In this document: piece by piece, positions 17,334 through 25,263 of the stretch
Numbering within the stretch: the stretch's first letter is position 1
Layout of the letters: the number at the start of each line of letters is the position of its first letter
Assembly: GCF_026242055.1 (NCBI RefSeq)
Contig: NZ_JAPJDL010000005.1
Location: 1 to 64,000, forward strand
Direction: 5' to 3'
From: Lentzea sp. NEAU-D7
Lineage (GTDB): Bacteria > Actinomycetota > Actinomycetes > Mycobacteriales > Pseudonocardiaceae
Length of the DNA: 64,000 nucleotides
Position numbers and translations under genes: made by a program
Notes under the pieces: model-generated
What the model was told of the DNA's origin: nothing
Database searches by the model: none
The model's input: the letters and a program-made list of their open reading frames with translations, nothing else

Positions 17334-18080
17334 TCAGTTGCCCGCGGCCAGCCACTCCCGCAGGCTGGTCGGCTGCAGCTGCGCGCCCGCGTTCGGCACG
17401 AGCTGCTTGCCGGTCAGGAGCGTTCCGAAGTACTTGGCCTGAGGGTCGCCGACGACCTCGCGCGGGTCCTCGCGCTGCGTCAGCACCGTGCGGATCCAGC
17501 CGTCCATCGTGAGCTCCTCCGGCCCGCCGATCTCCAGCACGCCGCCGACCGGCTCGGTCGCCGCGGTCCGCGCGACCACCGCGGCCACGTCGGACGCGGC
17601 GACCGGCTGGACGCCACCGTGCGGGAGGTGCACGACGCCGTCCACCTCGGCGGAGTTCGCGATGGCACCCGCGAACTCGAAGAACTGGGTGGCGCGGATG
17701 ATCGAGTACGTGAGACCCGACTCCCTGATGAGCCTCTCCTGCGCCACCTTCGCGCGCAGGTAGCCGGACTCGGGCAGCTCGTCCGTGCCGACGATCGACA
17801 ACGCGACGTAGTGGCCGACGCCCGCGTCCGCGGCGGCCTTGGTCAGGTTCGTCGTGGCGGTGGTGAAGAAGTTCATGACGTCGTCGTCGGCGAACGACGG
17901 CGAGTTCGACACGTCGACCAACACGTCGGCGCCCTTCAGCACCTCCTCGACGCCCTCTCCGGTCAGCGTGTTCACGCCGCTGTTCGGGGACGCGGGCACG
18001 GCGTCGTGGCCGTGCTCACCGAGCCGCTTCACGACCTGGCTGCCGATCAACCCGGTGCCGCCGATGACAACGATCCTCAT
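17334..18080 (-). CDS. NmrA/atypical-SDR NAD(P)-binding protein (ECF41-controlled epimerase-like)
   Basis: 248 aa from ATG 18080. The N-terminal MRIVVIGGTGLIGSQVVKRL is a Rossmann GxxGxxG motif of atypical SDRs; DVLVDVSNSP, VGHYVALSIVGTDELP and the C-terminal tail fit NmrA-like/NAD(P)H-binding proteins with no YxxxK dyad. Downstream of an ECF41 sigma gene it is a classic 'E' (epimerase) partner of the carboxymuconolactone decarboxylase/oxidoreductase/epimerase group known to be ECF41 targets. Its own upstream region carries an ECF41-type promoter, so it is probably induced by that sigma factor. Confidence 0.85.
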   Translation of the reverse strand: MRIVVIGGTGLIGSQVVKRLGEHGHDAVPASPNSGVNTLTGEGVEEVLKGADVLVDVSNSPSFADDDVMNFFTTATTNLTKAAADAGVGHYVALSIVGTDELPESGYLRAKVAQERLIRESGLTYSIIRATQFFEFAGAIANSAEVDGVVHLPHGGVQPVAASDVAAVVARTAATEPVGGVLEIGGPEELTMDGWIRTVLTQREDPREVVGDPQAKYFGTLLTGKQLVPNAGAQLQPTSLREWLAAGN

Positions 18081-18132
18081 GGGTCCGTCCCTCTCGTGAT
18101 CCCCCGCCCCGTGCGGGGTGTTCACGAGCTAA

Positions 18133-18159
18133 GACAGGACAGGCTCCGCCGTTGTGACA
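18133..18159 (-). promoter_or_regulatory. ECF41-type promoter of the NmrA-like gene
   Basis: On the minus strand, TGTCACA (18159-18153) is followed after exactly 16 nt by TGTC (18136-18133). The published ECF41 consensus as I recall it is TGTCACA-N16/17-CGTC, so the -35 is perfect and the -10 differs by one base. It starts just after the stop of the ECF41 gene itself and lies 53 bp before the target ATG. Confidence 0.75.
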
Positions 18160-18162
18160 GGC

Positions 18163-19029
18163 CTACTGGAACGCGGCCAGCTTCTCCGGGTTGACCAGCC
18201 ACAACACCTGGTCGATGCCTTCCGCGGACGCCGTCACGGTGATCACGGCGTAGGTGCCGTCGTCCTTGCGCAGCCGTACGGCGGCGAGCCCGTTCGCTTC
18301 GACGTACGACGCCTCCGCGCCCGCCCAGAACGAGGGCGCCCACCCCGAGATGATCTTCGCCAGGGTGGCCGCGCCGACCAGCGGGCGACCGGCCGCCCGG
18401 ATCGCGCCGTTGCTGTCGGACCAGCTCACGACGTCCTGCGCGAACAGCTCCTCGAGCGCCGCCAGGTCTCCGGCCCGCGCCGCCGCCACGAACGCCTCCA
18501 GCAGCCTGCGCTGGTCCGCGCGCTCGACGGGCACCCGGCGTTCGTCCGCGAGGTGCTTGCGCGCCCGGCTGACCAGCTGCCGCGTCGCGACCTCGCTGGT
18601 CTGCACGATCTCGGCGATCTCCCGGTACGGGTAGCCGAACGCCTCGCGCAGCACGTACGCGGCGCGTTCGGTCGGGGTCAGCTTCTCCAGCAGCATCAGC
18701 ACCGCGAGTTCGAGCACCGCGCCCTGCTCGGCCCCGACCTGCGGGTCCGCGGAGGTGTCGACGGGTTCGGGCAGCCACGGCCCGACGTAGGTCTCGCGGC
18801 GGGCCCGGGCGGTCTGCGACTCGTTGATGGCGAGCCGGGTGATCGCGGTGGCGAGGTACGCCTCGGGGTTCAGCACGGCGGCGCGGTCCGCGAGCTGCCA
18901 GCGCACCCAGACCTCCTGCACCAGGTCCTCGGCGTCGGCCACGCTGCCGGTCATGCGGTAGGCGATGCCGAACAGCCTCGGCCGGGCCGCCGCGAACACC
19001 GACTCGGCCTCGTCCAGCTGTCTCGTCAT
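18163..19029 (-). CDS. ECF41-family RNA polymerase sigma factor (SigJ-like)
   Basis: 288 aa from ATG 19029. Region 2 is at residues about 8-75 (FAAARPRLFGIAYRMTGSVADAEDLVQEVWVRW), region 4 at about 110-165 (LTPTERAAYVLREAFGYPYREIAEIVQTSEVATRQLVSRARKHL), followed by a SnoaL-like domain of about 110 residues ending in NPEKL, the ECF41 signature near the C-terminus (usually NPDKL). In this family the fused domain replaces an anti-sigma factor and tunes activity. No ECF41 promoter is visible upstream of the sigma gene, so it seems not to be autoregulated. Confidence 0.9.
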   Translation of the reverse strand: MTRQLDEAESVFAAARPRLFGIAYRMTGSVADAEDLVQEVWVRWQLADRAAVLNPEAYLATAITRLAINESQTARARRETYVGPWLPEPVDTSADPQVGAEQGAVLELAVLMLLEKLTPTERAAYVLREAFGYPYREIAEIVQTSEVATRQLVSRARKHLADERRVPVERADQRRLLEAFVAAARAGDLAALEELFAQDVVSWSDSNGAIRAAGRPLVGAATLAKIISGWAPSFWAGAEASYVEANGLAAVRLRKDDGTYAVITVTASAEGIDQVLWLVNPEKLAAFQ

Positions 19030-19206
19030 CAGCCACCCCTCTCCTCACGGCAACGGTAGCGCCGATCGGAGGGGGTGCTGATGTGGCGCCTCACACGGGC
19101 CGCGCGCCCGTCGGGGCAAGGCAGCCGGCCCAGCGAGGTGTCCGGCCATTGTGGACTGTTCTCACCGGTGACACCCCATCCGAACGGGCCGAGGCAGACT
19201 GATCAC

Positions 19207-19713
19207 GTGACCACCGAACGCCCCAGCCCTCCGATGCGCGCCGGCGAACGCGAGACGCTGCGCGCGTTCCTCGACTTCCACCGCGCCACCCTCGCGATGA
19301 AGTGCGACGGCCTGTCCGACGACGACCTGCGCCGCCGCTCGATGCCCCCGTCCACGCTCACACTGCTCGGTCTCGTCCGGCACATGGCGGAGGTGGAGCG
19401 CACCTGGTTCCGCAAGGTCATCAACGGCGAGGACATCCCGCTGGTGTGGTCGGACGCGGGCGACTACCAGGTGGCCTACGACGCGTCGGACTCGACGAAG
19501 TCCGAGGCGTTCGAGGCGTGGCAGGCGGAGGTCGAGCACGCGCGCCGGATCGAGCGCGAGGCCGAGTCGCTGGACGTCACGGGCTACCAGCCACGCTGGG
19601 GCGAGCACGTGTCGCTGCGGCTGGTGATGAACCACCTCTGCCACGAGTACGCGCGGCACAACGGCCACGCGGACTTCCTGCGCGAGGGCATCGACGGCGT
19701 CACCGGGGCGTGA
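19207..19713 (+). CDS. DinB-superfamily protein (DUF664)
   Basis: 168 aa from GTG 19207. A four-helix DinB-like fold with the family's His positions: FLDFHRATL, LVRHMAEVERTW and MNHLCHEYARHNGHADFLRE. In actinobacteria this group includes mycothiol-dependent enzymes, with the three His forming a metal site. The length is normal for DUF664. It is divergent from the ECF41 gene (178 bp apart). A mycothiol S-transferase or isomerase role is likely but unproven. Confidence 0.85.
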   Translation: MTTERPSPPMRAGERETLRAFLDFHRATLAMKCDGLSDDDLRRRSMPPSTLTLLGLVRHMAEVERTWFRKVINGEDIPLVWSDAGDYQVAYDASDSTKSEAFEAWQAEVEHARRIEREAESLDVTGYQPRWGEHVSLRLVMNHLCHEYARHNGHADFLREGIDGVTGA

Positions 19714-19970
19714 GGCCGCGGCCGTCGCTTCGATCGCGGCCGAGGCGGGTACTCCCCGCCACGGCGGCACCTCGATCGAAAGCCCGGTCGGCGTCGTTGC
19801 ACCTCGCCCGCGCCACACCGGCCGTGACGTGGGGCAGCGAGCTGGTCAGGCCGTTGTTCCCGTGCGAGGAGCCGCAGGCCACGCCGCCGCGGCGGCACCC
19901 TGCCGGTCGGCCCGGGACTCGGCGACGAGCTGGAGCCCGCGGCCGTCACGGCCCTCACCAGGAGGTGACC

Positions 19971-20258
19971 GTGCTCTTCCACGTCCGGATCGACGTTTCC
20001 CTGCCCCACGACATGGACCCCAACGACCGCGCCGAGCTGGTGCGCGCCGAGAAGGAACGGGAGCTGGAGCTGCAGAAACTGGGCGTCTGGCCCCACCTGT
20101 GGCGCGTCGTCGGGCAGCTCAGCGACATCGGCGTCTTCGACGTGCCGTCCAACGACGAGCTGCACGCCTTCCTGTCTTCGTTACCGCTGTGGGAGTACAT
20201 GCGCGTGGAGGTGACACCGCTGGCGACCCACCCGTCGGACGTCGCGGCGCAACCATGA
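19971..20258 (+). CDS. catC: muconolactone delta-isomerase family protein
   Basis: 95 aa from GTG 19971, with AGGAGG 5 nt upstream, which decides this start over GTG 19965. The sequence LFHVRIDVSLPHDMDP, the WPHLWRVVGQ block, FDVPSNDELHAFLSSLPLW and VTPLATHPSD is nearly diagnostic for CatC, a small decamer acting in the beta-ketoadipate pathway (muconolactone to enol-lactone). No catA or catB is nearby, so a homologous but different isomerase role is possible. The 257 bp upstream show no gene. Confidence 0.85.
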   Translation: MLFHVRIDVSLPHDMDPNDRAELVRAEKERELELQKLGVWPHLWRVVGQLSDIGVFDVPSNDELHAFLSSLPLWEYMRVEVTPLATHPSDVAAQP

Positions 20259-20304
20259 CGGCGTCCGCTGGGGACAGACTCCAAGTCCCTTAGTGTGCGG
20301 GGAC

Positions 20305-21075
20305 ATGGAGCTGCGGTCGGTGCTGGACACGTCTCCGATCGTGCAGGGGTCGGCGCCGCGCGAGGCGCTGCGCAACACCGTCGACCTCGCGGAGCTGGCG
20401 GAGGAGCTGGGGTTCCACCGGTACTGGGGGCCGGAGCACCACGGCATGCGCGGGGTGGCCGGGGCCGTGCTCGTCGCGCACCTGGCGGCCGTCACCGAAC
20501 ACCTGCGCGTCGGCGCGGGCGGCGTGCTGCTGCCGAACCACCCGCCTCTCGTGGTGGCACGCTCGCGGCCCTGCGCCCCGGCCGGATCGATCTCGGCCTC
20601 GGCCGCGCGCCGGGCGGTCCGCCGTCCGCGGTCTTGGCACTGCGCCGCACCGACCGGCCGGACCGCGAGCAGCTGGAGCAACTGCGGGCCCTGCTCACCT
20701 CCCCCGGCACCGCGGCCGTGCCGGTGCGGGGCGGCAACGTGCCGGAGCTGTGGCTGCTCGTCCCCGAGCACCTCGGAGCTGGCCGCGGAACTCGACATGC
20801 GGTTCGCCGGGCCGATCAGGACGAAGGTGCGCCGCCGCCAGGAGGGTGACCGGATCCCGCTGCCGAACCCCCGGGACGCGGCCGTGCTCCCCGACGACGG
20901 CCGTGTGCTGACCGGAGGTCCCGAGACGATCACGCGCGGGCTCCAGGCCGTGCTCGACGACACGGGCACGTCCGAGCTGATGATCACCTCGCCGGTCCAC
21001 CACCACGCGGACCGCCGCCGCGGTTACGAGCTCATCTCCGCGATCAGCGGATCGTTGACACCCGTCGCGCCGTGA
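20305..21075 (+). pseudogene. broken luciferase-like flavin monooxygenase (LLM class)
   Basis: The N-terminus (ELAEELGFHRYWGPEHHGM, VGAGGVLLPNHPPLVVA) is LLM class and in the frame of 20305. The match then jumps to the frame two bases on (TLAALRPGRIDLGLGRAPGG, near 20566-20640, then PELWLLVPEH), and returns to the first frame at about 20777 (ELAAELDMRFA, then the C-terminal PETITRGLQAVLDD...GYELISAI). Family members read VVAEQFGTLAAL here; the EQFG codons are missing, causing the first shift. The central part between DMRFA and the C-terminus is also deleted, leaving about 255 codons instead of about 340. It cannot make a whole enzyme. Confidence 0.75.
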
Positions 21076-21094
21076 GGAACGAAGCATGCTCGAA

Positions 21095-21121
21095 TGTCGA
21101 GTTCCAGAGGTCTCGTTCGTC
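21095..21121 (+). promoter_or_regulatory. ECF42-type promoter of the YCII-sigma-CMD operon
   Basis: TGTCGA (21095-21100), 17-nt spacer, CGTC (21118-21121), 27 nt before the YCII start. The same element with identical spacing and extended identity (TGTCGAGTTCC at the -35, CTCG-TCGTCCT around the -10) precedes the VOC gene at 23567. I recall a TGTCGA -35 for ECF42 sigma factors, whose gene is in this operon. Confidence 0.75.
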
Positions 21122-21147
21122 CTCGGACTGACGACTGGAGGACAGGC

Positions 21148-21519
21148 ATGCACTACATGTTCTTGATCTACAACTGCGAAGACCGCCCGCGCCCCGGTGA
21201 CCCGCGGTTCGAGGAGATCCTCACGCGGGTGAACGCGTTCGCCGACGAGTGCCGGCGGCGGGGCGCGTTCGTGGCCGGTGACCCGCTGAAACCCGTCACC
21301 ACCGCGACCACGCTGCGGGTGCGCGACGGCAAGGCGCTGCTGACCGACGGGCCGTTCGCCGAGACCCACGAGCACCTCGGCGGCTACTACCTGCTCGACT
21401 GCCGCGACCTCGACGAGGCGCTGGAACTGGCCGCGATGGTCCCGCAGGCGCACTTCGGCTCGACGATCGAGGTGCGCCCCGTCGACCACATCCCCGGCCT
21501 GAACCACGGGGTGGCATGA
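21148..21519 (+). CDS. YCII/DGPF-domain protein of an ECF42 module
   Basis: 123 aa from ATG 21148 with GGAGG 6 nt upstream (the frame opens at 21094). MHYMFLIYNCED opening, then LTDGPFAETHEHLGGYYLLDCRDLDEALELAAMVPQAHFGSTIEVRPV, the DGPF motif being the family signature. The protein is a small dimeric ferredoxin-like fold of unknown activity. These genes almost always sit beside ECF42 sigma factors and are their main targets; here its stop overlaps the sigma start (ATGA). Confidence 0.9.
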   Translation: MHYMFLIYNCEDRPRPGDPRFEEILTRVNAFADECRRRGAFVAGDPLKPVTTATTLRVRDGKALLTDGPFAETHEHLGGYYLLDCRDLDEALELAAMVPQAHFGSTIEVRPVDHIPGLNHGVA

Positions 21520-22709
21520 GCGACCTCGCGTCGGCGGCGGTCGAGCGGGTCTACCGCGAGCACCGGACCCGGATGCTCGCGGCGCTGGTGCGGGCGCTGG
21601 GCGACTTCGAGCTGGCCGAGGACGCGCTGCAGGAGGCGTGCTCGCAGGCGTTGCGGAAGTGGCCGCGTTCCCAGGTGCCGGACGACCCGTTCGCCTGGCT
21701 GCTCACCGTCGCCCGCAACCACGCGCTCGACCGGCTGCGGCACGCCCAGATGGCCCGCACGAAGCTGCCCGCGCCGCCCGCGCCGATCACGATGACGGAG
21801 AAGCAGCTCGTCGACCTCGGCGACGAGCGCCTGAGCCTGATCTTCACCTGCTGCCACCCCGCACTCGCCGAGGACGCACGGCTGGCGCTCACGCTCCAGG
21901 CGGTGGCGGGGTTCACGGCGGCGCAGATCGCGCGGACGTTCCTCGTCGCCGAACCCGCGCTGGCCCAGCGGCTGGTCAGGGCCAAGCGCAAGATCCGCGA
22001 CGCCGGGATCACCTTCGAGGTGCCCGCCGACCACCTGCTGCCCGAACGGCTGCAGGGCGTCCTCGGAGTGCTCTACCTGATCTTCACACGGGGGTACACG
22101 ACGGCCGACGCCTCGCTGCGGCAGGAGGCGTTGCGGCTGGGCAGGCTCGTGGCCGCGCTGATGCCCGACGAACCGGAGGCGCACGGCCTGGTGGCGTTGA
22201 TGCTGCTGCACGACTCGCGCAGCGCCGCGCGGCTCACCGCCGACGGCGACCTCGTGCTGTTCGAGGACCAGGACCGGACGCTCTGGAACGCCGACGAGAT
22301 CTCGGAGGGCATGGCGCTGCTGGACCGTGCGCTGCGCTTCGGCTCGCCCGGCCCGTACGTGCTGCACGCCGTGATCGCCGCCCTGCACGTGCAGGATCCG
22401 GTCGACTGGGCCCGCGTGGCCGCCCTGTACGCCGAACTCCTCGCGGTGGCACCGACTCCGGTGGTCGAGCTCAACCACGCCGTCGCCGTCGCGATGACCG
22501 AAGGCCCGCCGGCGGGGCTCGAGCTGATCGACCGCATCACCGGGCTCGACTCCTACCACCTGCTGCACTCCACCCGCGCCGACCTGTTGCGCCGCCTCGG
22601 TAGGCGGTCCGAAGCCGTTGAGGCGTACCGGCTGGCCCACGACCTGGCGACGACCCCGGCCGACCGCCGGTTCCTCGCCGGACGCCTGCGTTCCCTGGAG
22701 GTCTCCTGA
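21516..22709 (+). CDS. ECF42-family RNA polymerase sigma factor
   Basis: 397 aa from ATG 21516. Region 2: VYREHRTRMLAALVRALGDFELAEDALQEACSQALRKWP. Region 4: LALTLQAVAGFTAAQIARTFLVAEPALAQRLVRAKRKIRDAG. A C-terminal extension of about 200 residues with TPR-like helices (VLGVLYLIFTRGYTTAD, LVALMLLHDSRSAARL, LNHAVAVAMTEGPPAGLELID) is specific to ECF42 and thought to regulate it in place of an anti-sigma factor. It is co-translated with the YCII gene upstream and an AhpD-like gene downstream (TGATG overlap). It should recognise the promoters at 21095 and 23501. Confidence 0.92.
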   Translation: MSDLASAAVERVYREHRTRMLAALVRALGDFELAEDALQEACSQALRKWPRSQVPDDPFAWLLTVARNHALDRLRHAQMARTKLPAPPAPITMTEKQLVDLGDERLSLIFTCCHPALAEDARLALTLQAVAGFTAAQIARTFLVAEPALAQRLVRAKRKIRDAGITFEVPADHLLPERLQGVLGVLYLIFTRGYTTADASLRQEALRLGRLVAALMPDEPEAHGLVALMLLHDSRSAARLTADGDLVLFEDQDRTLWNADEISEGMALLDRALRFGSPGPYVLHAVIAALHVQDPVDWARVAALYAELLAVAPTPVVELNHAVAVAMTEGPPAGLELIDRITGLDSYHLLHSTRADLLRRLGRRSEAVEAYRLAHDLATTPADRRFLAGRLRSLEVS

Positions 22710-23500
22710 TGCGGCTCAGCGTGCTCGACCGCGGTCACCGGCTACCGGCCCGGATGTTCTTCGGGCTGACCGCCCTGGTGTCGCGCGTCCCGATGTCCGA
22801 CGTGCCGAAGACCCTGTTGTACCGCCCGGACTTCTTCGGCGCGGTGTTCCTCGACCTGAGCGCCGCGGCGATGCGCGGACCGTCGTTCTGGACGGCGGGC
22901 GAACGCGAGTACATGGCGCGGCGCACCGCCGAACGACTGCGCTGCCCGTACTGCGCCGTCACGCACACCGAACTGGTCAAGATCGCCGGTGATCCCACGC
23001 CGCTGCGCCCGGAACTCGTTGCGGCACTGGAGTTCCTGGAGACCCTGGCGCCTCCGCGCGGCGTGCCTCACGAGGCGCTGGTGCACGCGCTGGAGGTCAG
23101 CCTCGTCTGGCAGGTGGTGAACCGGCTCGCGAACGCGTTCGGGTTCGCGTTGCTGCCGGGCCAGCTGGAGTCGGGCACCCGTTCGCTGCACAGGTTCGGC
23201 TACCGGTTCCCGCGGTTCCTCACCGGGCCCGGCACCGGCTCCCCCGCCGAGCTCCGCCGGGCCGTGCTGGAGGCTCCGGCCCGCACGGCACCGGCGCTGC
23301 GGCGGGCGGCAGCGGCCGGTGACGCGTGGGGTGCTTACGCGGCAACGGTTCGCTCGGCCTCCCACCGCCTCACCGACGACGACCTCGAGCGCCTGCGGCA
23401 GGACCACACCGAGGACGAGATCTTCGAGGTGACCGTCGCGGCCGCCGTCGGCGCCGCTCTGGACCACCACGACCAGGGCCGGAGAAATCTCGGCGACTGA
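22709..23500 (+). CDS. AhpD/carboxymuconolactone-decarboxylase-like protein
   Basis: 263 aa from ATG 22709, overlapping the sigma stop by one base. The helical core contains CPYCAVTHTELV (Cys79, Cys82, His86), the peroxidatic/resolving pair and His pattern of AhpD-like alkylhydroperoxidases, within the longer two-repeat form that also has hydrophobic segments (SLVWQVVNRLANAFGFALLP). It is probably a peroxidase or decarboxylase-fold enzyme using the CxxC pair. Its place in an ECF42 operon suggests an oxidative-stress function. Confidence 0.82.
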   Translation: MRLSVLDRGHRLPARMFFGLTALVSRVPMSDVPKTLLYRPDFFGAVFLDLSAAAMRGPSFWTAGEREYMARRTAERLRCPYCAVTHTELVKIAGDPTPLRPELVAALEFLETLAPPRGVPHEALVHALEVSLVWQVVNRLANAFGFALLPGQLESGTRSLHRFGYRFPRFLTGPGTGSPAELRRAVLEAPARTAPALRRAAAAGDAWGAYAATVRSASHRLTDDDLERLRQDHTEDEIFEVTVAAAVGAALDHHDQGRRNLGD

Positions 23501-23527
23501 TGTCGAGTTCCGGCGCGCTCGCTCGTC
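23501..23527 (+). promoter_or_regulatory. second ECF42-type promoter (VOC gene)
   Basis: TGTCGA (23501-23506), 17-nt spacer, CGTC (23524-23527), beginning immediately after the stop of the CMD-like gene and 39 nt before the VOC start. It matches the promoter at 21095 in both hexamers, in spacing and in the flanking GTTCC and CTCG-TCGTCCT bases. Confidence 0.75.
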
Positions 23528-23566
23528 CTTCGTTCGTCAGTCACGGCAACCGAAGGAGCGATCGAG

Positions 23567-23902
23567 ATGTCCGGACAGGTCAACTGGTTCGAACTGCCCG
23601 CCGAGGACACCGCGCGGGCACGGGCGTTCTACGCGGGCGTGTTCGGCTGGGAAACCAGCCTGATGGGCGAGGACTACCACGTGGTCACGAACGGCGCGGC
23701 CGGCGCGATCGCCGTGCGGGACGCCCAGCTCACCCAGCCGCGGATCTACTTCCACACCACGGACATCGACGCGTCCGTGCGCAAGGTCGCCGAGCTCGGC
23801 GGCAAGAGCGACGACGTGCAGACCGTGCCGGAGGTCGGCCGCATCGCCCACTGCACGGACGACCAGGGCACGCCGTTCAGCCTGTACGAGCCCCAGGCCT
23901 GA
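23567..23902 (+). CDS. VOC-family protein, ECF42 regulon member
   Basis: 111 aa from ATG 23567, with AAGGAG upstream. MSGQVNWFELPAEDTARARAFYAGVFGWE, IYFHTTDIDASVRKVAELGGK and DDQGTPFSLYEP are typical of single-domain VOC proteins related to glyoxalase/bleomycin-resistance folds. It has its own promoter matching that of the sigma operon, so it appears to be a separate transcription unit of the same regulon. Confidence 0.88.
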   Translation: MSGQVNWFELPAEDTARARAFYAGVFGWETSLMGEDYHVVTNGAAGAIAVRDAQLTQPRIYFHTTDIDASVRKVAELGGKSDDVQTVPEVGRIAHCTDDQGTPFSLYEPQA

Positions 23903-23917
23903 CCCGACGGGCAGCGC

Positions 23918-23948
23918 GCCGAGTCCGTCCGTCCTCTTCGGACTCGGC
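23918..23948 (+). terminator. terminator after the VOC gene
   Basis: GCCGAGTCCG (23918-23927), 11-nt loop, CGGACTCGGC (23939-23948): a perfect 10-bp stem 16 nt after the VOC stop and just before the MarR gene, separating the two units. Confidence 0.65.
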
Positions 23949-23972
23949 CGCCGCCGGGCTACCATCGTGCCC

Positions 23973-24386
23973 ATGCCCGACGTCGGCGTCCTGTCCGCAC
24001 ACCTGTTCTCGGGGTTCCAGAAGGAGCTCTTCACCCGCCTTGCCGAGGCGGGCCACGAGCACCTGCGCCCGCGGCACGGCGCCGTCATGGCCTACATCGC
24101 CACCTCGGGCACGCGCGCGAGCGAGCTGTCCGAACGCTCCGGTCAGCACAAGCAGGTCATCGGCACGCTGATCGACGAGCTCGAACGCCTCGGCTACGTC
24201 ACCCGTCAGCCCGATCCCGCGGACCGCAGGGCGAAGCTGGTCGTGCCCACCGAAGCGGGCCGCGACCAGATGGCCCAGGCCAGGAGGATCGTCTCCGACA
24301 TCGAGGCCCGGCTCGCCGACCGCGTCGGCCAGGAGCGGTTCGCCGAGTTCAAGAACGTGTTCGAGGAGATCGCGCGCGGCTGCTAG
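23973..24386 (+). CDS. MarR-family transcriptional regulator
   Basis: 137 aa from ATG 23973 (GTG 23967 two codons earlier is possible; neither has a clear ribosome site). Winged helix: RPRHGAVMAYIATSGTRASELSERSGQHKQVIGTLIDELERLGYVTRQPDPADRRAKLVVPTEAGR, with the DxRxK wing typical of MarR. No divergent partner is present, so its target is unknown; it may act on itself or the ECF42 module just upstream. Confidence 0.88.
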   Translation: MPDVGVLSAHLFSGFQKELFTRLAEAGHEHLRPRHGAVMAYIATSGTRASELSERSGQHKQVIGTLIDELERLGYVTRQPDPADRRAKLVVPTEAGRDQMAQARRIVSDIEARLADRVGQERFAEFKNVFEEIARGC

Positions 24387-24594
24387 CCGATCACGACGTC
24401 CTCGCGGTGTGTGCTCGTCGGTTCGACGTCGCTGCCATCAGACGAAGACGACGCCCTGCGCCGGGCAGATTGCTGTTCTACCCCAACGAGAACCGGTAGG
24501 TACCGGGCTGCCGGCCGAGTCGATCGGTGGTGTCGGCGGCGTCTTCAGCGGGAAAACGATCAGCGAGCTCGTTTGACCGACCACGAGGAGCGAG

Positions 24595-24759
24595 ATGGAT
24601 CCCAGGAGTCGCAACGGCATCGTGGGCATGTCCCTGGCGGCCTGCGCCACGGTGGCCACCCTGCTGCTCGAACTGCCGTTGGTCGTGCCGATCCTGCTGT
24701 TCCTCGGCGGATGCCTGCTGGGGGTCTACGTGGTGAGGCGGTCCCTGCGTCGCCGCTGA
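24595..24759 (+). CDS. small 54-aa membrane protein
   Basis: ATG 24595 with GAGGAG 4 nt upstream reads MDPRSRNGIVGMSLAACATV and on to a stop at 24757-24759. Two hydrophobic helices (about residues 8-27 and 29-46, ELPLVVPILLFLGGCLLGVY) are followed by a basic tail RRSLRRR, a positive-inside pattern that would place the C-terminus in the cytoplasm. Codon bias is good (mostly G/C third positions). Not recognised as a family; too small for most gene callers. Confidence 0.6.
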   Translation: MDPRSRNGIVGMSLAACATVATLLLELPLVVPILLFLGGCLLGVYVVRRSLRRR

Positions 24760-24793
24760 CGCGAGACCGGAAGGGGCCGCTCGAAACCGACCA

Positions 24794-25213
24794 TCAGGTC
24801 GAGTGACCGAAGCGACTGCGCGCCTCCTCGATCTCGCTCAGATACCGCGTGGTCCACGCGCACATCGCGTCCACGGTCGCCCGCAGCCCCTGCCCCGGCT
24901 CGGTGAGCGTGTAGTCGACGCGCGGCGGCACGGTCGGGTGCACGACGCGCGACACGAGGCCGTTGCGTTCGAGCAGCCGCAGGTTCTGGGTCAGCATCTT
25001 GTGGCTGATGCCGTCGACCTCGTTCTTCAGCTCGGTGAAGCGCTTCGTGCCGTCACCGATGGTCTCGACGATCAGCAGCGCCCACTTGTTGGCGATGTCG
25101 GAGAAGATCTCGCGCGCCAGCGAGTCCGCGCGGGCCAGATCGCCGCTGAGCTGCTTGCTCACCTCGGGGTGCCTCACTCTCGAAAAAGTGCGTTCTTCCA
25201 GGTCGGCTTTCAC
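24794..25213 (-). CDS. HxlR-family transcriptional regulator
   Basis: 139 aa from GTG 25213, preceded closely by GTAGGAGA; GTG 25177 is an alternative. HxlR winged helix: IFSDIANKWALLIVETIGDGTKRFTELKNEVDGISHKMLTQNLRLLERNGLVSRVVHPTVPPRVDYTLTEPG. It is divergent from a RidA gene only 50 bp away, which is its probable target. The gap contains CGGT-GAGTGAGTA-ACCG, a small inverted repeat that could be the operator. There is no cysteine near the N-terminus, so redox sensing as in YodB-type HxlR proteins is not indicated. Confidence 0.88.
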   Translation of the reverse strand: MKADLEERTFSRVRHPEVSKQLSGDLARADSLAREIFSDIANKWALLIVETIGDGTKRFTELKNEVDGISHKMLTQNLRLLERNGLVSRVVHPTVPPRVDYTLTEPGQGLRATVDAMCAWTTRYLSEIEEARSRFGHST

Positions 25214-25263
25214 TCTCCTACGGTGAGTGAGTAACCGCAAGAGAGCCAAACAGGAGAACCGAA

